Assembly: GCA_900549235.1 (NCBI GenBank)
Contig: URNT01000003.1
Span: forward strand, 1-64,000
Reading direction: 5' to 3'
Length of the DNA: 64,000 bases
Origin: an uncultured Clostridium sp.
GTDB lineage: Bacteria > Bacillota > Clostridia > Lachnospirales > Lachnospiraceae
Part shown: positions 8,301 to 16,846 of the stretch, in pieces
Numbering within the stretch: the stretch's first letter is position 1
Layout: each line of letters opens with the position of its first letter
The notes under the pieces: generated by a model
The model's input: the letters and a program-made list of their open reading frames with translations, nothing else
Databases searched by the model: none
Told to the model about the DNA's origin: nothing
Program-made: the position numbers and the translations under genes

Positions 8301-9293
8301 ATGTCTGAAAATTTGATTGAAGTAAAAAAGCTCGTTACCCAGTTTTCTGGTAAGAACGGAACGGTCACAGCAGTAGACGGCGTATCCTTTCACCTGGAAA
8401 AGGGAAAGACTCTGGGGATCGTAGGGGAGTCCGGCTGCGGAAAGTCTGTTACCAGTATGTCTATTTTAAGGCTGATACCTGCTCAGACGGGAAAGATCGC
8501 TTCAGGAGAAATCCTGTTTGAAGGCAGGGACCTGACCAAGCTTTCTGAAAAGGAGATACGCCAGATACGGGGAAATGAGATCGCCATGATTTTTCAGGAC
8601 TCCATGACAGGCTTAAATCCCGTGATGACCATTGGAAAACAGCTTACAGAAACCATAACCGCCCATAGTAAGATGGATAAAAAGCAGGCCAGAGACCGCG
8701 CGGAGGAGATGCTTAAAAAAGTCGGCATCCCTTCTCCGGCCCAGCGCCTTAAGGAATATCCCCATCAGCTTTCCGGAGGTATGCGCCAGAGGGTGATGAT
8801 CGCTATGGCTCTTTCCTGTAATGCGTCCCTTTTTATTGCGGACGAGCCCACAACAGCCTTGGACGTGACCATACAGGCACAGATCCTGGAGCTGATGAGG
8901 GAGCTTAAGGAAAAGGAAAATAAGTCTATTATGCTGATTACCCATGATATGGGGGTTGTAGCAGAGATGGCAGATGACGTGATGGTTATGTACGCAGGCA
9001 AGGAGATGGAATATGGGGATGTGAGGAGCATATTTAAGGATCCTCTGCATCCATATACCCAGGGGCTGTTAAAATCCATCCCCCGTCTGGATCAGGCCTC
9101 TGCCGAGCGTCTGTTTAATATTCCAGGTTCTGTTCCAGATCTCAGTGAAATGCCGAAGGGCTGCCGTTTCTGTACCAGATGCTCTGAGGCTACGGAAGAA
9201 TGCCGGTCCAGAGAACCGGGGCTTTACGAGGTAAAAGGGCGGAAGGTGCGGTGTTTTAAATACGCGCCGAAAGGAGACATGGATCATGAGTGA
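8301..9293 (+). CDS. Peptide ABC transporter ATP-binding protein, DppD/OppD type
   Basis: Cytoplasmic ATPase subunit that powers the importer. Walker A GESGCGKS (residues 43-50), signature LSGGMRQRV, Walker B LFIADEPTTALD and the switch histidine in THDMG are all intact. The C-terminal oligopeptide/dipeptide extension includes a cysteine cluster (GCRFCTRCSEATEEC) like that seen in DppD/OppD proteins where it can hold an iron-sulfur cluster. The 330-residue length is normal. It overlaps the next ATPase gene by 8 bases, indicating translational coupling. Confidence 0.9.
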   Translation: MSENLIEVKKLVTQFSGKNGTVTAVDGVSFHLEKGKTLGIVGESGCGKSVTSMSILRLIPAQTGKIASGEILFEGRDLTKLSEKEIRQIRGNEIAMIFQDSMTGLNPVMTIGKQLTETITAHSKMDKKQARDRAEEMLKKVGIPSPAQRLKEYPHQLSGGMRQRVMIAMALSCNASLFIADEPTTALDVTIQAQILELMRELKEKENKSIMLITHDMGVVAEMADDVMVMYAGKEMEYGDVRSIFKDPLHPYTQGLLKSIPRLDQASAERLFNIPGSVPDLSEMPKGCRFCTRCSEATEECRSREPGLYEVKGRKVRCFKYAPKGDMDHE

Positions 9294-10263
9294 GACGAGG
9301 GAAAAGCTGGTAGAGCTGAAACAGGTGAAAAAAGAATTTATCACAGCAAAGTCCATGACTGGAAAACCTTTGAAGGTAGTTCATGCAGTGGATTCGGTGG
9401 ATCTGACCATTTACGAGGGAGAGACCATCGGCGTGGTAGGAGAATCTGGCTGCGGAAAGTCCACTCTGGGGCGCTGTATCCTGCGGCTGATCAATCCTAC
9501 GGCGGGCGAGGTGCGTTACAGAGGAGAGGATATTACCGGTCTGAATAAAGAAGAGATGCGCCAGATGCGCCGTAAGATGCAGCTGATTTTTCAGGATCCT
9601 TACGCTTCTTTAAATCCCCGTATGACGGTTTTAGAGCTTATTAAAGCGCCTCTTGACGCCTTTGGGATCGGGAGCAATGAGGATCGGATCCGGAAGGTGC
9701 GTGAGATCATGGGTCTTGTGGGTATGCCGGAGCATATGATGAACCGCTATCCTCATGAGTTTTCAGGAGGCCAGAGACAGCGTATCGTCATTGCAAGGGC
9801 TCTGGTGCTGGATCCGGAATTTGTAGTCTGTGACGAACCGGTATCGGCTCTTGATGTGTCGGTCCGCGCCCAGGTACTGAATCTGATCCAGGATCTTCAG
9901 AAAACAAAGAAGCTGACCTATCTTTTTATCTCCCATGACCTAAGTGTGGTGAAATATGTATCAGACCGGATCGCGGTGATGTATCTGGGACGGATCGTGG
10001 AGGTAGCAAAAAAGGAAGAGCTGTATGAAAATGCCAGGCATCCTTATACAAAGGCTCTTCTTTCGGCCATACCTATTCCTGACGTGGACAATAAGATGAA
10101 GCGGGAAATTCTGACAGGAGATGTGCCAAGCCCCTTAAATCCGCCTTCCGGCTGCTATTTCCACACAAGATGCCGGTATGCCACAGACCGGTGCCGGATG
10201 GAATGCCCGGCCCTTAAGGATGTAGGAGGAGGCCATCTGGCGGCCTGTCATCTATGTGAATAA
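9286..10263 (+). CDS. Peptide ABC transporter ATP-binding protein, DppF/OppF type
   Basis: Second ATPase subunit, expected to dimerise with the product of the preceding gene. Walker A GESGCGKST, signature FSGGQRQRI, Walker B FVVCDEPVSALD and SHDLS are complete. The C-terminal region has a cysteine-containing CYFHTRCRYATDRC segment. At 325 residues it matches the family. It starts inside the end of the upstream gene. An M20 dipeptidase starts 26 bases after its stop and is likely on the same transcript, tying import to intracellular peptide hydrolysis. Confidence 0.9.
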   Translation: MSETREKLVELKQVKKEFITAKSMTGKPLKVVHAVDSVDLTIYEGETIGVVGESGCGKSTLGRCILRLINPTAGEVRYRGEDITGLNKEEMRQMRRKMQLIFQDPYASLNPRMTVLELIKAPLDAFGIGSNEDRIRKVREIMGLVGMPEHMMNRYPHEFSGGQRQRIVIARALVLDPEFVVCDEPVSALDVSVRAQVLNLIQDLQKTKKLTYLFISHDLSVVKYVSDRIAVMYLGRIVEVAKKEELYENARHPYTKALLSAIPIPDVDNKMKREILTGDVPSPLNPPSGCYFHTRCRYATDRCRMECPALKDVGGGHLAACHLCE

Positions 10264-10289
10264 CCAGGAGCAATAAGGAGGAAACGCAA

Positions 10290-11723
10290 ATGTATACGCC
10301 AGATCAGAAACTGATCCAACAGATTGACAGCTGGATCCAGAAGGAAAAGACTTCTTTTATAAAAGATCTGGACCGGCTGGTGGCAATTCCCAGTATTTCT
10401 GAAAAAGGAGATGAAGCATATCCATTTGGAAAAAGCTGCGGGGATGTACTGGATGAAATAACAAGAATCAGCGCAGGTTATGGACTAACAGTAGAAAATC
10501 ACGAATATTACTGCGGAAGCTGTCTGGTAAAAGGAACCTCTGACAAAGCCCGAAGGATCGGGCTTTTTGCTCATCTGGATGTGGTTCCTTTAGGTGAGGG
10601 ATGGGAGAATCCTCCTCTTTCCTGTACCTTAAAGGACGGCTATCTGATTGGCAGAGGGGTGGGAGATAATAAAGGGCCTGGGATCTGCGCCCTTTATGCA
10701 GTCCGCTTTTTAAAGGAGCATGGGATCCGGCTTAAAAATGATGTTCTCCTGTACTTTGGGCTGGCAGAGGAAACGGGAATGGAGGATATTGAATATTTCT
10801 GCAAAACCCAGAGAGTACCAGAGCTGTCCCTTGTAACGGATACCAATTTCCCGGTGTGTTATGGAGAAAAAGGACTGCTCAGAGCAGAGCTTTCCTGGAA
10901 AGGCGGGCTTGACAGAGACAGGGACGGGCTTCTTTCCTTTGAGGGAGGAAGCGTGGTCAATGTGATCCCTGCAAAGGCGGAGGCTGTGCTTACAGGACTG
11001 CCCATGGAGAAGGTTCAGGCTAGTCTGAAAGGTAAGCCGGGGCTTTGTGCTGAAATGACGCCAGAGGGTGTGAAGGTGACAGCAGAGGGGATTTCCAAGC
11101 ACGCCGCATTCCCGGAAGGTGCGGTAAATGCCATCCATGTGCTGGCGGCTGCTCTTACAGGATGTGGACTGATAAGGGGAGAGAGTGAAAAGGCAGTGCA
11201 GGCGGCGGCAGAGATAACAGCGGATTTCTACGGCGCATCGGCTGGAATCCCATTTAAAGACAAGGAATCAGGGCCTCTTACCTGTGTGGGAAGCGTAGCA
11301 GGAATGAAAGACGGAAGGTTTACTCTGGCCTTTGACGTGCGCTATCCTGTGACTGTAAAGGGAGAGGATGTGATCCGCGCTTTTAAGGCACGGGCAGAGG
11401 GGAAGGGATTTACCTTCCTGGTAAAAGAATGCTCCGCACCGGCCTTTATGCCTCTTGACCAGCCTTATATCCCTCTGCTCTGCGGCATCTGTGATTATGT
11501 GCAGGGAAAGCATTACGAGCCTTATACCATGGGCGGGGGAACCTATTCCAGAAAGTTGCCTGCAGCAGTGGGCTTTGGGCCGGGGGTACCGGATGCGGAG
11601 AACCCCTTCCCTGCCGGTCACGGACAGGGGCATCAGCCGGATGAATGTGTTCCCTTTGAAATGTTGCTAAAAGGGCTTAAAACATATATAATAGCTCTTA
11701 TAGAACTGGATAAAATCCTGTAA
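10290..11723 (+). CDS. M20 family dipeptidase (PepV/Sapep type)
   Basis: Cytoplasmic metallopeptidase likely cleaving dipeptides brought in by the adjacent importer. At 477 residues it fits the PepV/Sapep branch. The metal-binding FAHLDVVP (His95, Asp97), GRGVGDNKGP and AEETGMEDIEY motifs are present, and the C-terminal GHGQGHQPDE supplies the last ligand and substrate residues. AAGGAGG precedes the ATG. It sits between the importer ATPase and a GntR regulator; all run the same way with gaps under 30 bases. Substrate specificity cannot be read from sequence. Confidence 0.85.
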   Translation: MYTPDQKLIQQIDSWIQKEKTSFIKDLDRLVAIPSISEKGDEAYPFGKSCGDVLDEITRISAGYGLTVENHEYYCGSCLVKGTSDKARRIGLFAHLDVVPLGEGWENPPLSCTLKDGYLIGRGVGDNKGPGICALYAVRFLKEHGIRLKNDVLLYFGLAEETGMEDIEYFCKTQRVPELSLVTDTNFPVCYGEKGLLRAELSWKGGLDRDRDGLLSFEGGSVVNVIPAKAEAVLTGLPMEKVQASLKGKPGLCAEMTPEGVKVTAEGISKHAAFPEGAVNAIHVLAAALTGCGLIRGESEKAVQAAAEITADFYGASAGIPFKDKESGPLTCVGSVAGMKDGRFTLAFDVRYPVTVKGEDVIRAFKARAEGKGFTFLVKECSAPAFMPLDQPYIPLLCGICDYVQGKHYEPYTMGGGTYSRKLPAAVGFGPGVPDAENPFPAGHGQGHQPDECVPFEMLLKGLKTYIIALIELDKIL

Positions 11724-11748
11724 ACACAGAGGGGAAGGGAGACCGGGT

Positions 11749-12408
11749 ATGGGTGGGAAGCCATCAATGAAGCAAGAGATATATCGTGCTGTTCTCAAAG
11801 ATATTATCGAAGGAGTTTATAAACAGAATGAGATCATCAATGAAAAGCAGCTGATTGAAAAATACGGGGTCAGTAAATCGCCCATACGGGATGCTCTGAT
11901 CGAGCTTTGCAGCGAAGGGGTTCTGATCAGTCATCCAAGGTATGGTTATGAGGTAGTACGGATCAATGAAAAGGAGATCCGGGATATTATTGCCTTTCGT
12001 GTCATGATCGAGACAGGCTGTATACGGGAAGCAGCCTCTTATATGGATCAGAGAGATATAGAGGAGCTGAGGGAATTTACCCTGAAGGAATGCTGTGACT
12101 CAGGGGATGATATTACCATATTAAAGCATTGGGACAATAACTGCCGTTTTCATCTAAAGCTCCTGTCCTACAGCCGGAATCTGTACTGCTACCAGATGCT
12201 GCAGCGCAGCATCGGGATCATGACAAGGGCCTATGCCCAGCGCCATTGGGAAAAATGGGGAAGAATATCCTTTCAAATGGACTGCGAGGGACATCTGGAT
12301 ATTATTCAGAGCCTGGCGGAAGGAGATACAGATGGAGCGGCAGAAAAGCTGAAAAAGGACATTCTTTCTTTTATGGAGCTTCTTTATCCGGGAAATCTGT
12401 TTTTGTAA
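11749..12408 (+). CDS. GntR family regulator with FCD effector domain
   Basis: Probable local regulator of the peptide importer/dipeptidase operon. The N-terminal winged helix-turn-helix shows the GntR pattern (KQLIEKYGVSKSPIRDALIEL), followed by an all-helical FadR/FCD-type ligand domain of about 140 residues. The total of 219 residues is typical. FCD proteins usually bind small carboxylates or metals; the ligand here is unknown. The ATG at 11749 has a GGGGAAGGGAG site upstream; an internal ATG at 11767 is possible. Being last in the operon, it is probably autoregulated, but I found no clear operator. Confidence 0.82.
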   Translation: MGGKPSMKQEIYRAVLKDIIEGVYKQNEIINEKQLIEKYGVSKSPIRDALIELCSEGVLISHPRYGYEVVRINEKEIRDIIAFRVMIETGCIREAASYMDQRDIEELREFTLKECCDSGDDITILKHWDNNCRFHLKLLSYSRNLYCYQMLQRSIGIMTRAYAQRHWEKWGRISFQMDCEGHLDIIQSLAEGDTDGAAEKLKKDILSFMELLYPGNLFL

Positions 12409-12424
12409 CACCCCATAAAAACAG

Positions 12425-12453
12425 TTGCCGAAGAAAAGAATCATTGCTATAAT
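12425..12453 (+). promoter_or_regulatory. Promoter of the ROK kinase-recG transcript
   Basis: TTGCCG (12425-12430), a 17-base spacer and a consensus TATAAT (12448-12453). The kinase ATG is 33 bases beyond the -10 box, and GGGGG (12473-12480 region) gives the ribosome binding site. Confidence 0.7.
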
Positions 12454-12485
12454 CAGTATGAATAATCCATAAAGGGGGACCTGTT

Positions 12486-13355
12486 ATGTTGATCGGAGCA
12501 CTGGAAGCAGGCGGAACAAAAATGGTATGTGCCATTGGCAATGAGGATGGTACGATCCTGGAGCAGGTGTCGATTCCTACTACCACACCGGAGGAAACAC
12601 TGCCAAAGATCGTAGCGTATTTTAAGGACAAGGGGATCAAAGCCCTGGGAGTGGCAGCCTTCGGGCCGGTGGATGTAAAGCCGGAGTCGGAGACCTATGG
12701 CTACATCCTGGATACCCCGAAGCTGGCGTGGAAGCATAAGGACCTGCTGGGGATTCTTAAAAAGGAGCTGGAGGTCCCCATTGGACTGGACACCGATGTA
12801 AATGGCTCCTGTCTTGGCGAGATGACCTATGGCTGTGCAAAAGGACTGGACAGCGTGATTTATATCACCATCGGAACCGGCGTGGGAGTAGGAGTCAGTG
12901 TAAATGGAAAGCTGCTCCACGGTATGCTTCACCCGGAGGGCGGACATATTTTACTGGAGCGTCATCCGGAGGATCCGGAAGGGGGCATCTGTCCGTACCA
13001 TAAAAATTGCCTTGAGGGCTTTGCAAGCGGCCCTTCCATTGAAAAGCGCTGGGGAAAGAAGGCCATTGAGCTGGTAGACCGGCCGGAAGTATGGGAGCTG
13101 GAGAGCTATTATATTGCCCAGGCCCTGACTGATTATATTATGATTCTGTCTCCTCAGAAGATCATTCTGGGCGGCGGAGTGATGCATCAGGAGCAGCTGT
13201 TCCCGCTGATCCGCAGCAAGGTAAAGGAGATGGTTAACGGCTACATCAATACAAAGGAGCTGGAGGATATTGATAATTATATCGTGCCGGCAAGCCTGAA
13301 TGATGACCAGGGTATTATGGGCTGCATCAAGCTGGGACTGGACGTTTTATGTTAA
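12486..13355 (+). CDS. ROK family sugar kinase, fructokinase type
   Basis: Cytoplasmic ATP-dependent kinase for a free hexose, most likely fructose. The N-terminal phosphate loop EAGGTKMVCAIG, the ITIGTGVGVG ATP-site motif and the ROK zinc site (GGICPYHKNCLEGFASG with its preceding His) are present. 289 residues is the usual fructokinase (ScrK/GmuE) length. It starts after its own promoter and its last 7 bases overlap recG, so the two are cotranscribed although functionally unrelated. Mannose or another hexose cannot be excluded. Confidence 0.82.
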   Translation: MLIGALEAGGTKMVCAIGNEDGTILEQVSIPTTTPEETLPKIVAYFKDKGIKALGVAAFGPVDVKPESETYGYILDTPKLAWKHKDLLGILKKELEVPIGLDTDVNGSCLGEMTYGCAKGLDSVIYITIGTGVGVGVSVNGKLLHGMLHPEGGHILLERHPEDPEGGICPYHKNCLEGFASGPSIEKRWGKKAIELVDRPEVWELESYYIAQALTDYIMILSPQKIILGGGVMHQEQLFPLIRSKVKEMVNGYINTKELEDIDNYIVPASLNDDQGIMGCIKLGLDVLC

Positions 13356-15406
13356 ATCAGCAGCCGGTCCATACATTAAAGGGTATCGGGGAAAAAACAG
13401 GGAAGCTGTTTGAGAAGCTGGGAGTCGTCACAGTGGGAGATCTTCTGGCCTATTATCCCAGAGCCTATGAAACATATGAAGCACCTGTTCCTCTGCGCCA
13501 GCTGAAGGAGCAGCAGGTGATGAGCGTAGAGTCGGCACTTACAAGGAGTGCCGACCTCCTTCGTTTTAACGGAAAACAGATGGTGTCCGCCCAGTTAAAG
13601 GACTTAACCGGCTCCCTTCAGCTTGTATGGTACAATATGCCTTATATGAAAAGCCAGGTAAAAAGCGGCGTCCTCTATGTATTCCGGGGGCGGGTGGTGA
13701 AAAAACGGGGGCGGCTTATGATGGAGCAGCCGGAGGTATTTACCCCGGAGGCTTACGAGGCCCTTGTAAATTCCATGCAGCCGGTGTACGGGCAGACCAG
13801 GGGGCTCAGCAACAAAACCATTGTAAAGGCCCAGAAGCAGGCTCTTGAGATCCGCCAGCTGGAAAGGGAATATATGCCGCCCCAGCTGAGGCGCCGGTAT
13901 GAGCTGGCAGAGATCAACTATGCCTTAGAGCGGATCCATTTTCCCGCAGATCAGAAGGAGCTTTTATTTGCCAGAAAGCGGCTGGTCTTTGACGAGTTTT
14001 TCATGTTTCTGGTGGGAGTGAGACGGCTGAAGGAGCACCGCCAGGAGAAGGCTTCCCAGTACCGGATTCCCCCGTCAGCAGAGACAGAGGCTTTGACAAA
14101 CCGGCTGCCCTTCCAGCTTACAGGCGCCCAGAAACGAGCCCTTCATGAGGTATATCAGGATATGAACAGCGGCTTTGTGATGAACCGTCTGATCCAGGGA
14201 GATGTAGGTTCCGGAAAGACCATTGTAGCGGTGCTGGCCCTTTTGCAGGCAGCCTGCAGCGGATTCCAGGGGGCGCTTATGGCGCCTACGGAGGTTCTTG
14301 CCAGGCAGCATTTTGAGTCCATGACAGAGCTTTTCCGGGAACATGGCATTGACAAAAAACTGGAGCTTGTAACGGGCTCTATGACCGCAAAGGAAAAGCG
14401 CCTGGCCTATGCCCGGATCGCTTCCCATGAGGCGGATATTATTATCGGCACCCATGCGCTGATTCAGGAAAAGGTGGTCTATGACCAGCTGGCCCTGGTG
14501 ATCACAGATGAGCAGCACCGGTTTGGTGTGGGGCAGAGGGAGGAGCTTGGCAAAAAGGGCGGTATGCCTCATGTAATGGTTATGAGCGCCACGCCTATTC
14601 CCAGGACCCTGGCCATCATATTGTACGGGGATCTGGATATATCGGTGATCGACGAGCTGCCTGCCGGTCGCCAGACCATCAAAAACTGTGTGGTGGATAC
14701 CGGCTACCGGCCAAAGGCCTATGCTTTTATTGAAAAGCAGATAGAGTCCGGCCATCAGGCCTATGTAATCTGCCCTATGGTAGAGGCCAGCGAGATGATC
14801 GAGGCGGAAAATGTGGTGGATTATACCAAGGCCCTGAAAAAGGCTCTGCCTTCCTCTATTACGGTGGAATACCTTCATGGGAAAATGAAGCCCAAGGAGA
14901 AAAATGCGGTGATGGAGCGGTTTGCCTTCGGAGAGATCCAGGTGCTGGTTTCCACTACGGTCATTGAGGTAGGGGTAAATGTACCCAACGCTACGGTGAT
15001 GATGATTGAAAATGCAGAACGCTTCGGCCTGGCCCAGCTCCATCAGCTGAGGGGCCGGGTGGGCAGAGGAAAGGCTCAGTCCTACTGCATTATGGTAAGC
15101 GGCTCCAGAGATGAAAAGACCATGGAGCGGCTGGGGATTCTTAATAAGTCAAATGACGGCTTTTTCATCGCCTCAGAGGATCTGAAACTGCGGGGGCCGG
15201 GAGATATATTTGGTATGCGCCAGAGCGGGGAGCTGGAGTTTAAGCTGGCGGATATTTTTACAGACGCAGGTATTTTAAAGCAGGTATCTTTGGAGGTGAA
15301 CCGGATCCTGGATGAAGATCCTCTGCTTGAGCGGGAGGAGTACCGGGAGCTGAAGCGGAAAATAGACGGGTATCTGGGGACGAATTATGATAAATTGAAT
15401 CTGTAA
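13349..15406 (+). CDS. recG: ATP-dependent DNA helicase RecG
   Basis: Branch-migrating helicase that remodels stalled forks and Holliday junctions. It has an N-terminal wedge/OB domain with RecG-type residues, then the SF2 core: Walker A GDVGSGKT, box II as DEQH followed by RFGVGQRE, motif III MSATPIPRTL and motif VI QLRGRVGRG. The 685-residue length is normal. The start overlaps the upstream kinase gene by seven bases; the nitroreductase gene follows 27 bases after its stop. Confidence 0.96.
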   Translation: MLNQQPVHTLKGIGEKTGKLFEKLGVVTVGDLLAYYPRAYETYEAPVPLRQLKEQQVMSVESALTRSADLLRFNGKQMVSAQLKDLTGSLQLVWYNMPYMKSQVKSGVLYVFRGRVVKKRGRLMMEQPEVFTPEAYEALVNSMQPVYGQTRGLSNKTIVKAQKQALEIRQLEREYMPPQLRRRYELAEINYALERIHFPADQKELLFARKRLVFDEFFMFLVGVRRLKEHRQEKASQYRIPPSAETEALTNRLPFQLTGAQKRALHEVYQDMNSGFVMNRLIQGDVGSGKTIVAVLALLQAACSGFQGALMAPTEVLARQHFESMTELFREHGIDKKLELVTGSMTAKEKRLAYARIASHEADIIIGTHALIQEKVVYDQLALVITDEQHRFGVGQREELGKKGGMPHVMVMSATPIPRTLAIILYGDLDISVIDELPAGRQTIKNCVVDTGYRPKAYAFIEKQIESGHQAYVICPMVEASEMIEAENVVDYTKALKKALPSSITVEYLHGKMKPKEKNAVMERFAFGEIQVLVSTTVIEVGVNVPNATVMMIENAERFGLAQLHQLRGRVGRGKAQSYCIMVSGSRDEKTMERLGILNKSNDGFFIASEDLKLRGPGDIFGMRQSGELEFKLADIFTDAGILKQVSLEVNRILDEDPLLEREEYRELKRKIDGYLGTNYDKLNL

Positions 15407-15433
15407 AGGCAGCAGCTGGAAAGGAGCGGACAG

Positions 15434-15949
15434 ATGAACGAGACATTGCAGACCATTTTTACAAGAAGAAGCACACGGAAATTTGAGGAGCGGGCCATTC
15501 CGGGAGAGGACCTGGAGCTGATCCTTAAGGCAGGGCTTCATGCCCCCAGCGGTATGGGGAAGCAGACCTGGCAGTTTACCCTGGTGAAGAATCGGGAAAA
15601 GATCCAGGCCCTGGCAGAGGTGATCGCCCGGGTTCTGGGCCGCAAGGGCTATGATATGTACCGCCCAGAGGTTCTGATCATTCCTTCCAATGACAGGAAC
15701 AATCCTCACGGCAAGGAGGACAATGCCTGCGCCCTGGAAAATATATTTCTGGCAGCCCATTCCCTTGGCATCGGCTCCGTATGGATCAACCAGCTTCAGG
15801 GGATCTGCGACGAGCCTGAGGTGCGGGAACTTCTGGATTCCTTCGGCATCCCGGAGGAGCACATTGTTTACGGCATGGCGGCTCTTGGCTATGAGGCAGA
15901 TGAAAAGAAGGAGAAAGAGCGGATCGGAAAGGTTGTTGTGGTAGAATAA
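15434..15949 (+). CDS. Nitroreductase family protein
   Basis: Small FMN-dependent oxidoreductase of 171 residues. The N-terminal FMN-contact motif RRSTRKFEE and the HAPSGMGKQTWQF segment are typical, as is the C-terminal GYEADEK. The substrate is unknown; such proteins reduce nitro groups, quinones or serve other redox roles. It is third in the kinase-recG-nitroreductase run, and a strong intrinsic terminator follows its stop. Confidence 0.85.
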   Translation: MNETLQTIFTRRSTRKFEERAIPGEDLELILKAGLHAPSGMGKQTWQFTLVKNREKIQALAEVIARVLGRKGYDMYRPEVLIIPSNDRNNPHGKEDNACALENIFLAAHSLGIGSVWINQLQGICDEPEVRELLDSFGIPEEHIVYGMAALGYEADEKKEKERIGKVVVVE

Positions 15950-15971
15950 CCGGCAGGATGACAAAAGAATG

Positions 15972-16010
15972 CCCCGGACTGAGCATGGTACCCAGTCCGG
16001 GGTTTCTTTT
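15972..16010. terminator. Bidirectional intrinsic terminator between nitroreductase and SASP genes
   Basis: CCCCGGACTG (15972-15981) pairs with the complementary arm ending at 16002, followed by TTTCTTTTG. On the minus strand the same stem is followed by CATTCTTTTG, so it can also end the SASP transcript. Confidence 0.85.
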
Positions 16011-16025
16011 GTTGCTTTCGGTTTT

Positions 16026-16229
16026 TTACTTTCCGGCCATCTGGCGCTCCTGGGCCTCGATCATCTTCTTAACCATATACCCGCCTACGGAACCGTTCTG
16101 TGCGGAGGTCAGGTTACCATTGTAGCCGTTGCTTAAAGGAACACCAAGCTCGCTTGCAACTTCCATTTTGAATTTGTCCATTGCTTCCTTTGCCTCTGGT
16201 ACATTTGTTCTGTTTGTGTTGTTTGACAT
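16026..16229 (-). CDS. Alpha/beta-type small acid-soluble spore protein
   Basis: A 67-residue DNA-binding spore protein that saturates and protects the chromosome in the forespore and is degraded at germination. Recognisable blocks are KMEVASELGVPL, holding the GPR protease site after Glu23, and GSVGGYMVKKMIEAQE. The start is the ATG at 16229, preceded on the minus strand by AAGGAGG; a longer open frame upstream is not translated sense. This is direct evidence for a spore former. A CATAATA box at 16305-16311 may be the -10 of a forespore sigma factor promoter. Confidence 0.92.
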   Translation of the reverse strand: MSNNTNRTNVPEAKEAMDKFKMEVASELGVPLSNGYNGNLTSAQNGSVGGYMVKKMIEAQERQMAGK

Positions 16230-16304
16230 AATAAATGCCTCCTTATAATGTGTATTTGCCCTGGACTCTTTTAGTGGTCCGTGGCTTGTTTTGTGGTACA
16301 TTCC

Positions 16305-16311
16305 TATTATG
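16305..16311 (-). promoter_or_regulatory. Possible forespore (SigG/SigF-like) -10 element for the SASP gene
   Basis: CATAATA on the minus strand matches the CATNNTA -10 pattern of forespore sigma factors and lies 76 bases upstream of the SASP start. The -35 region is not a good match, so this is tentative. Confidence 0.35.
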
Positions 16312-16387
16312 TGCCTGGTGAAAAATAATACACTAGAAGGTTTTGCAGATAATGTTAAAAAATGGGAGGTCATTTGAAATATAAAAA

Positions 16388-16413
16388 ACATCATCCCCAT
16401 GGCAGGATGATGT
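16388..16413 (-). terminator. Intrinsic terminator of a lost minus-strand gene
   Basis: A perfect 9-bp inverted repeat, ACATCATCC (16388-16396) and GGATGATGT (16405-16413), is followed on the minus strand by TTTTTTATATTT. There is no intact minus-strand gene directly before it, only the remnant at 16391-16531. Confidence 0.7.
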
Positions 16414-16531
16414 CTGTCCGCTTTCTGAAAAATACCGCCAGCCGGAGCGTGTCACCGGGATATTGTGTGTGAGACCGGACACCTCCGATACGGGCGAAAC
16501 CGCACTCCTCCCGGAACTGGCGGCAATTTCA
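16391..16531 (-). pseudogene. Remnant of a gene 3' end, acetyltransferase-like
   Basis: On the minus strand a frame of about 45 codons runs from just after a TGA to a stop inside the terminator stem. It includes FREECGFARIGGVRSH and then RLAVFFRKRTDIILPW. The first part resembles the YEKCGF-type end of a GNAT acetyltransferase, but the match is short. There is no start codon or ribosome binding site, so this is best read as the tail of a deleted gene that kept its terminator. Confidence 0.35.
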
Positions 16532-16566
16532 TTTTAGCACTGCCTTAAGCAGATGGCAAGCCTTTC

Positions 16567-16716
16567 TTATTCTCCCCCTGGTCCGTCCCGGCGTTCCCTG
16601 GATGATTCCGGGAGCGGATCTGCGGGCGTGATGATTTCGCTGCCGCTGCGGTAGGGCTCATAGTCAATTTCCGGCACATCGCCGTCACCGTACCGGTCTG
16701 TATCTGGGTTTCTCAT
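16567..16716 (-). CDS. Small uncharacterised acidic protein, 49 residues
   Basis: An open frame starting with MRNPDTDRYGDGDVPEIDYE and ending GPGGE, with an optimal ribosome binding site (GGAGGTGAT) eight bases before the ATG. It is polar, rich in Asp/Glu/Pro and lacks a membrane segment or signal peptide. I do not recognise the family. It is divergent from the SdpR-type regulator gene, and the 130 bases between them hold that regulator's promoter and operator. Size, start signal and sensible composition favour a real gene, but only conservation would prove it. Confidence 0.5.
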   Translation of the reverse strand: MRNPDTDRYGDGDVPEIDYEPYRSGSEIITPADPLPESSRERRDGPGGE

Positions 16717-16764
16717 TCTGATCACCTCCGAGGGTAGTATGGCTTTTGCAGCAGAGGCTTATTC

Positions 16765-16793
16765 TTGACAGGGAAATGACAATGGAGTATACT
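16765..16793 (+). promoter_or_regulatory. Sigma-A promoter of the SdpR-type regulator
   Basis: TTGACA (16765-16770), exactly 17 bases, then TATACT (16788-16793). A near-consensus promoter whose start point would fall within the adjacent palindrome. Confidence 0.85.
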
Positions 16794-16795
16794 AC

Positions 16796-16823
16796 ATTTA
16801 GATATTTTTCTAAATATCTAAAT
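16796..16823 (+). promoter_or_regulatory. Palindromic operator overlapping the regulator's transcription start
   Basis: ATTTAGATAT (16796-16805) and ATATCTAAAT (16814-16823) form a perfect 10-bp inverted repeat with an 8-bp centre. It begins three bases after the -10 box. ArsR/SdpR-family dimers bind such AT-rich dyads, so binding here would block the gene's own transcription. Confidence 0.75.
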
Positions 16824-16846
16824 AAAAACGACATAAGGAGGTTCCT

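Noticed and set aside
14075..15043. Open frame of over 300 codons on the minus strand
   Set aside because: It lies entirely antisense to recG, which has full helicase motifs. No ribosome site, and the composition (many His/Leu/Pro) is that of an antisense shadow.
16400..16560. Riboswitch (c-di-GMP type) suspected from GC-rich stems
   Set aside because: The conserved core bases of that riboswitch are not present, and the stretch is better read as a gene remnant on the minus strand with a terminator.
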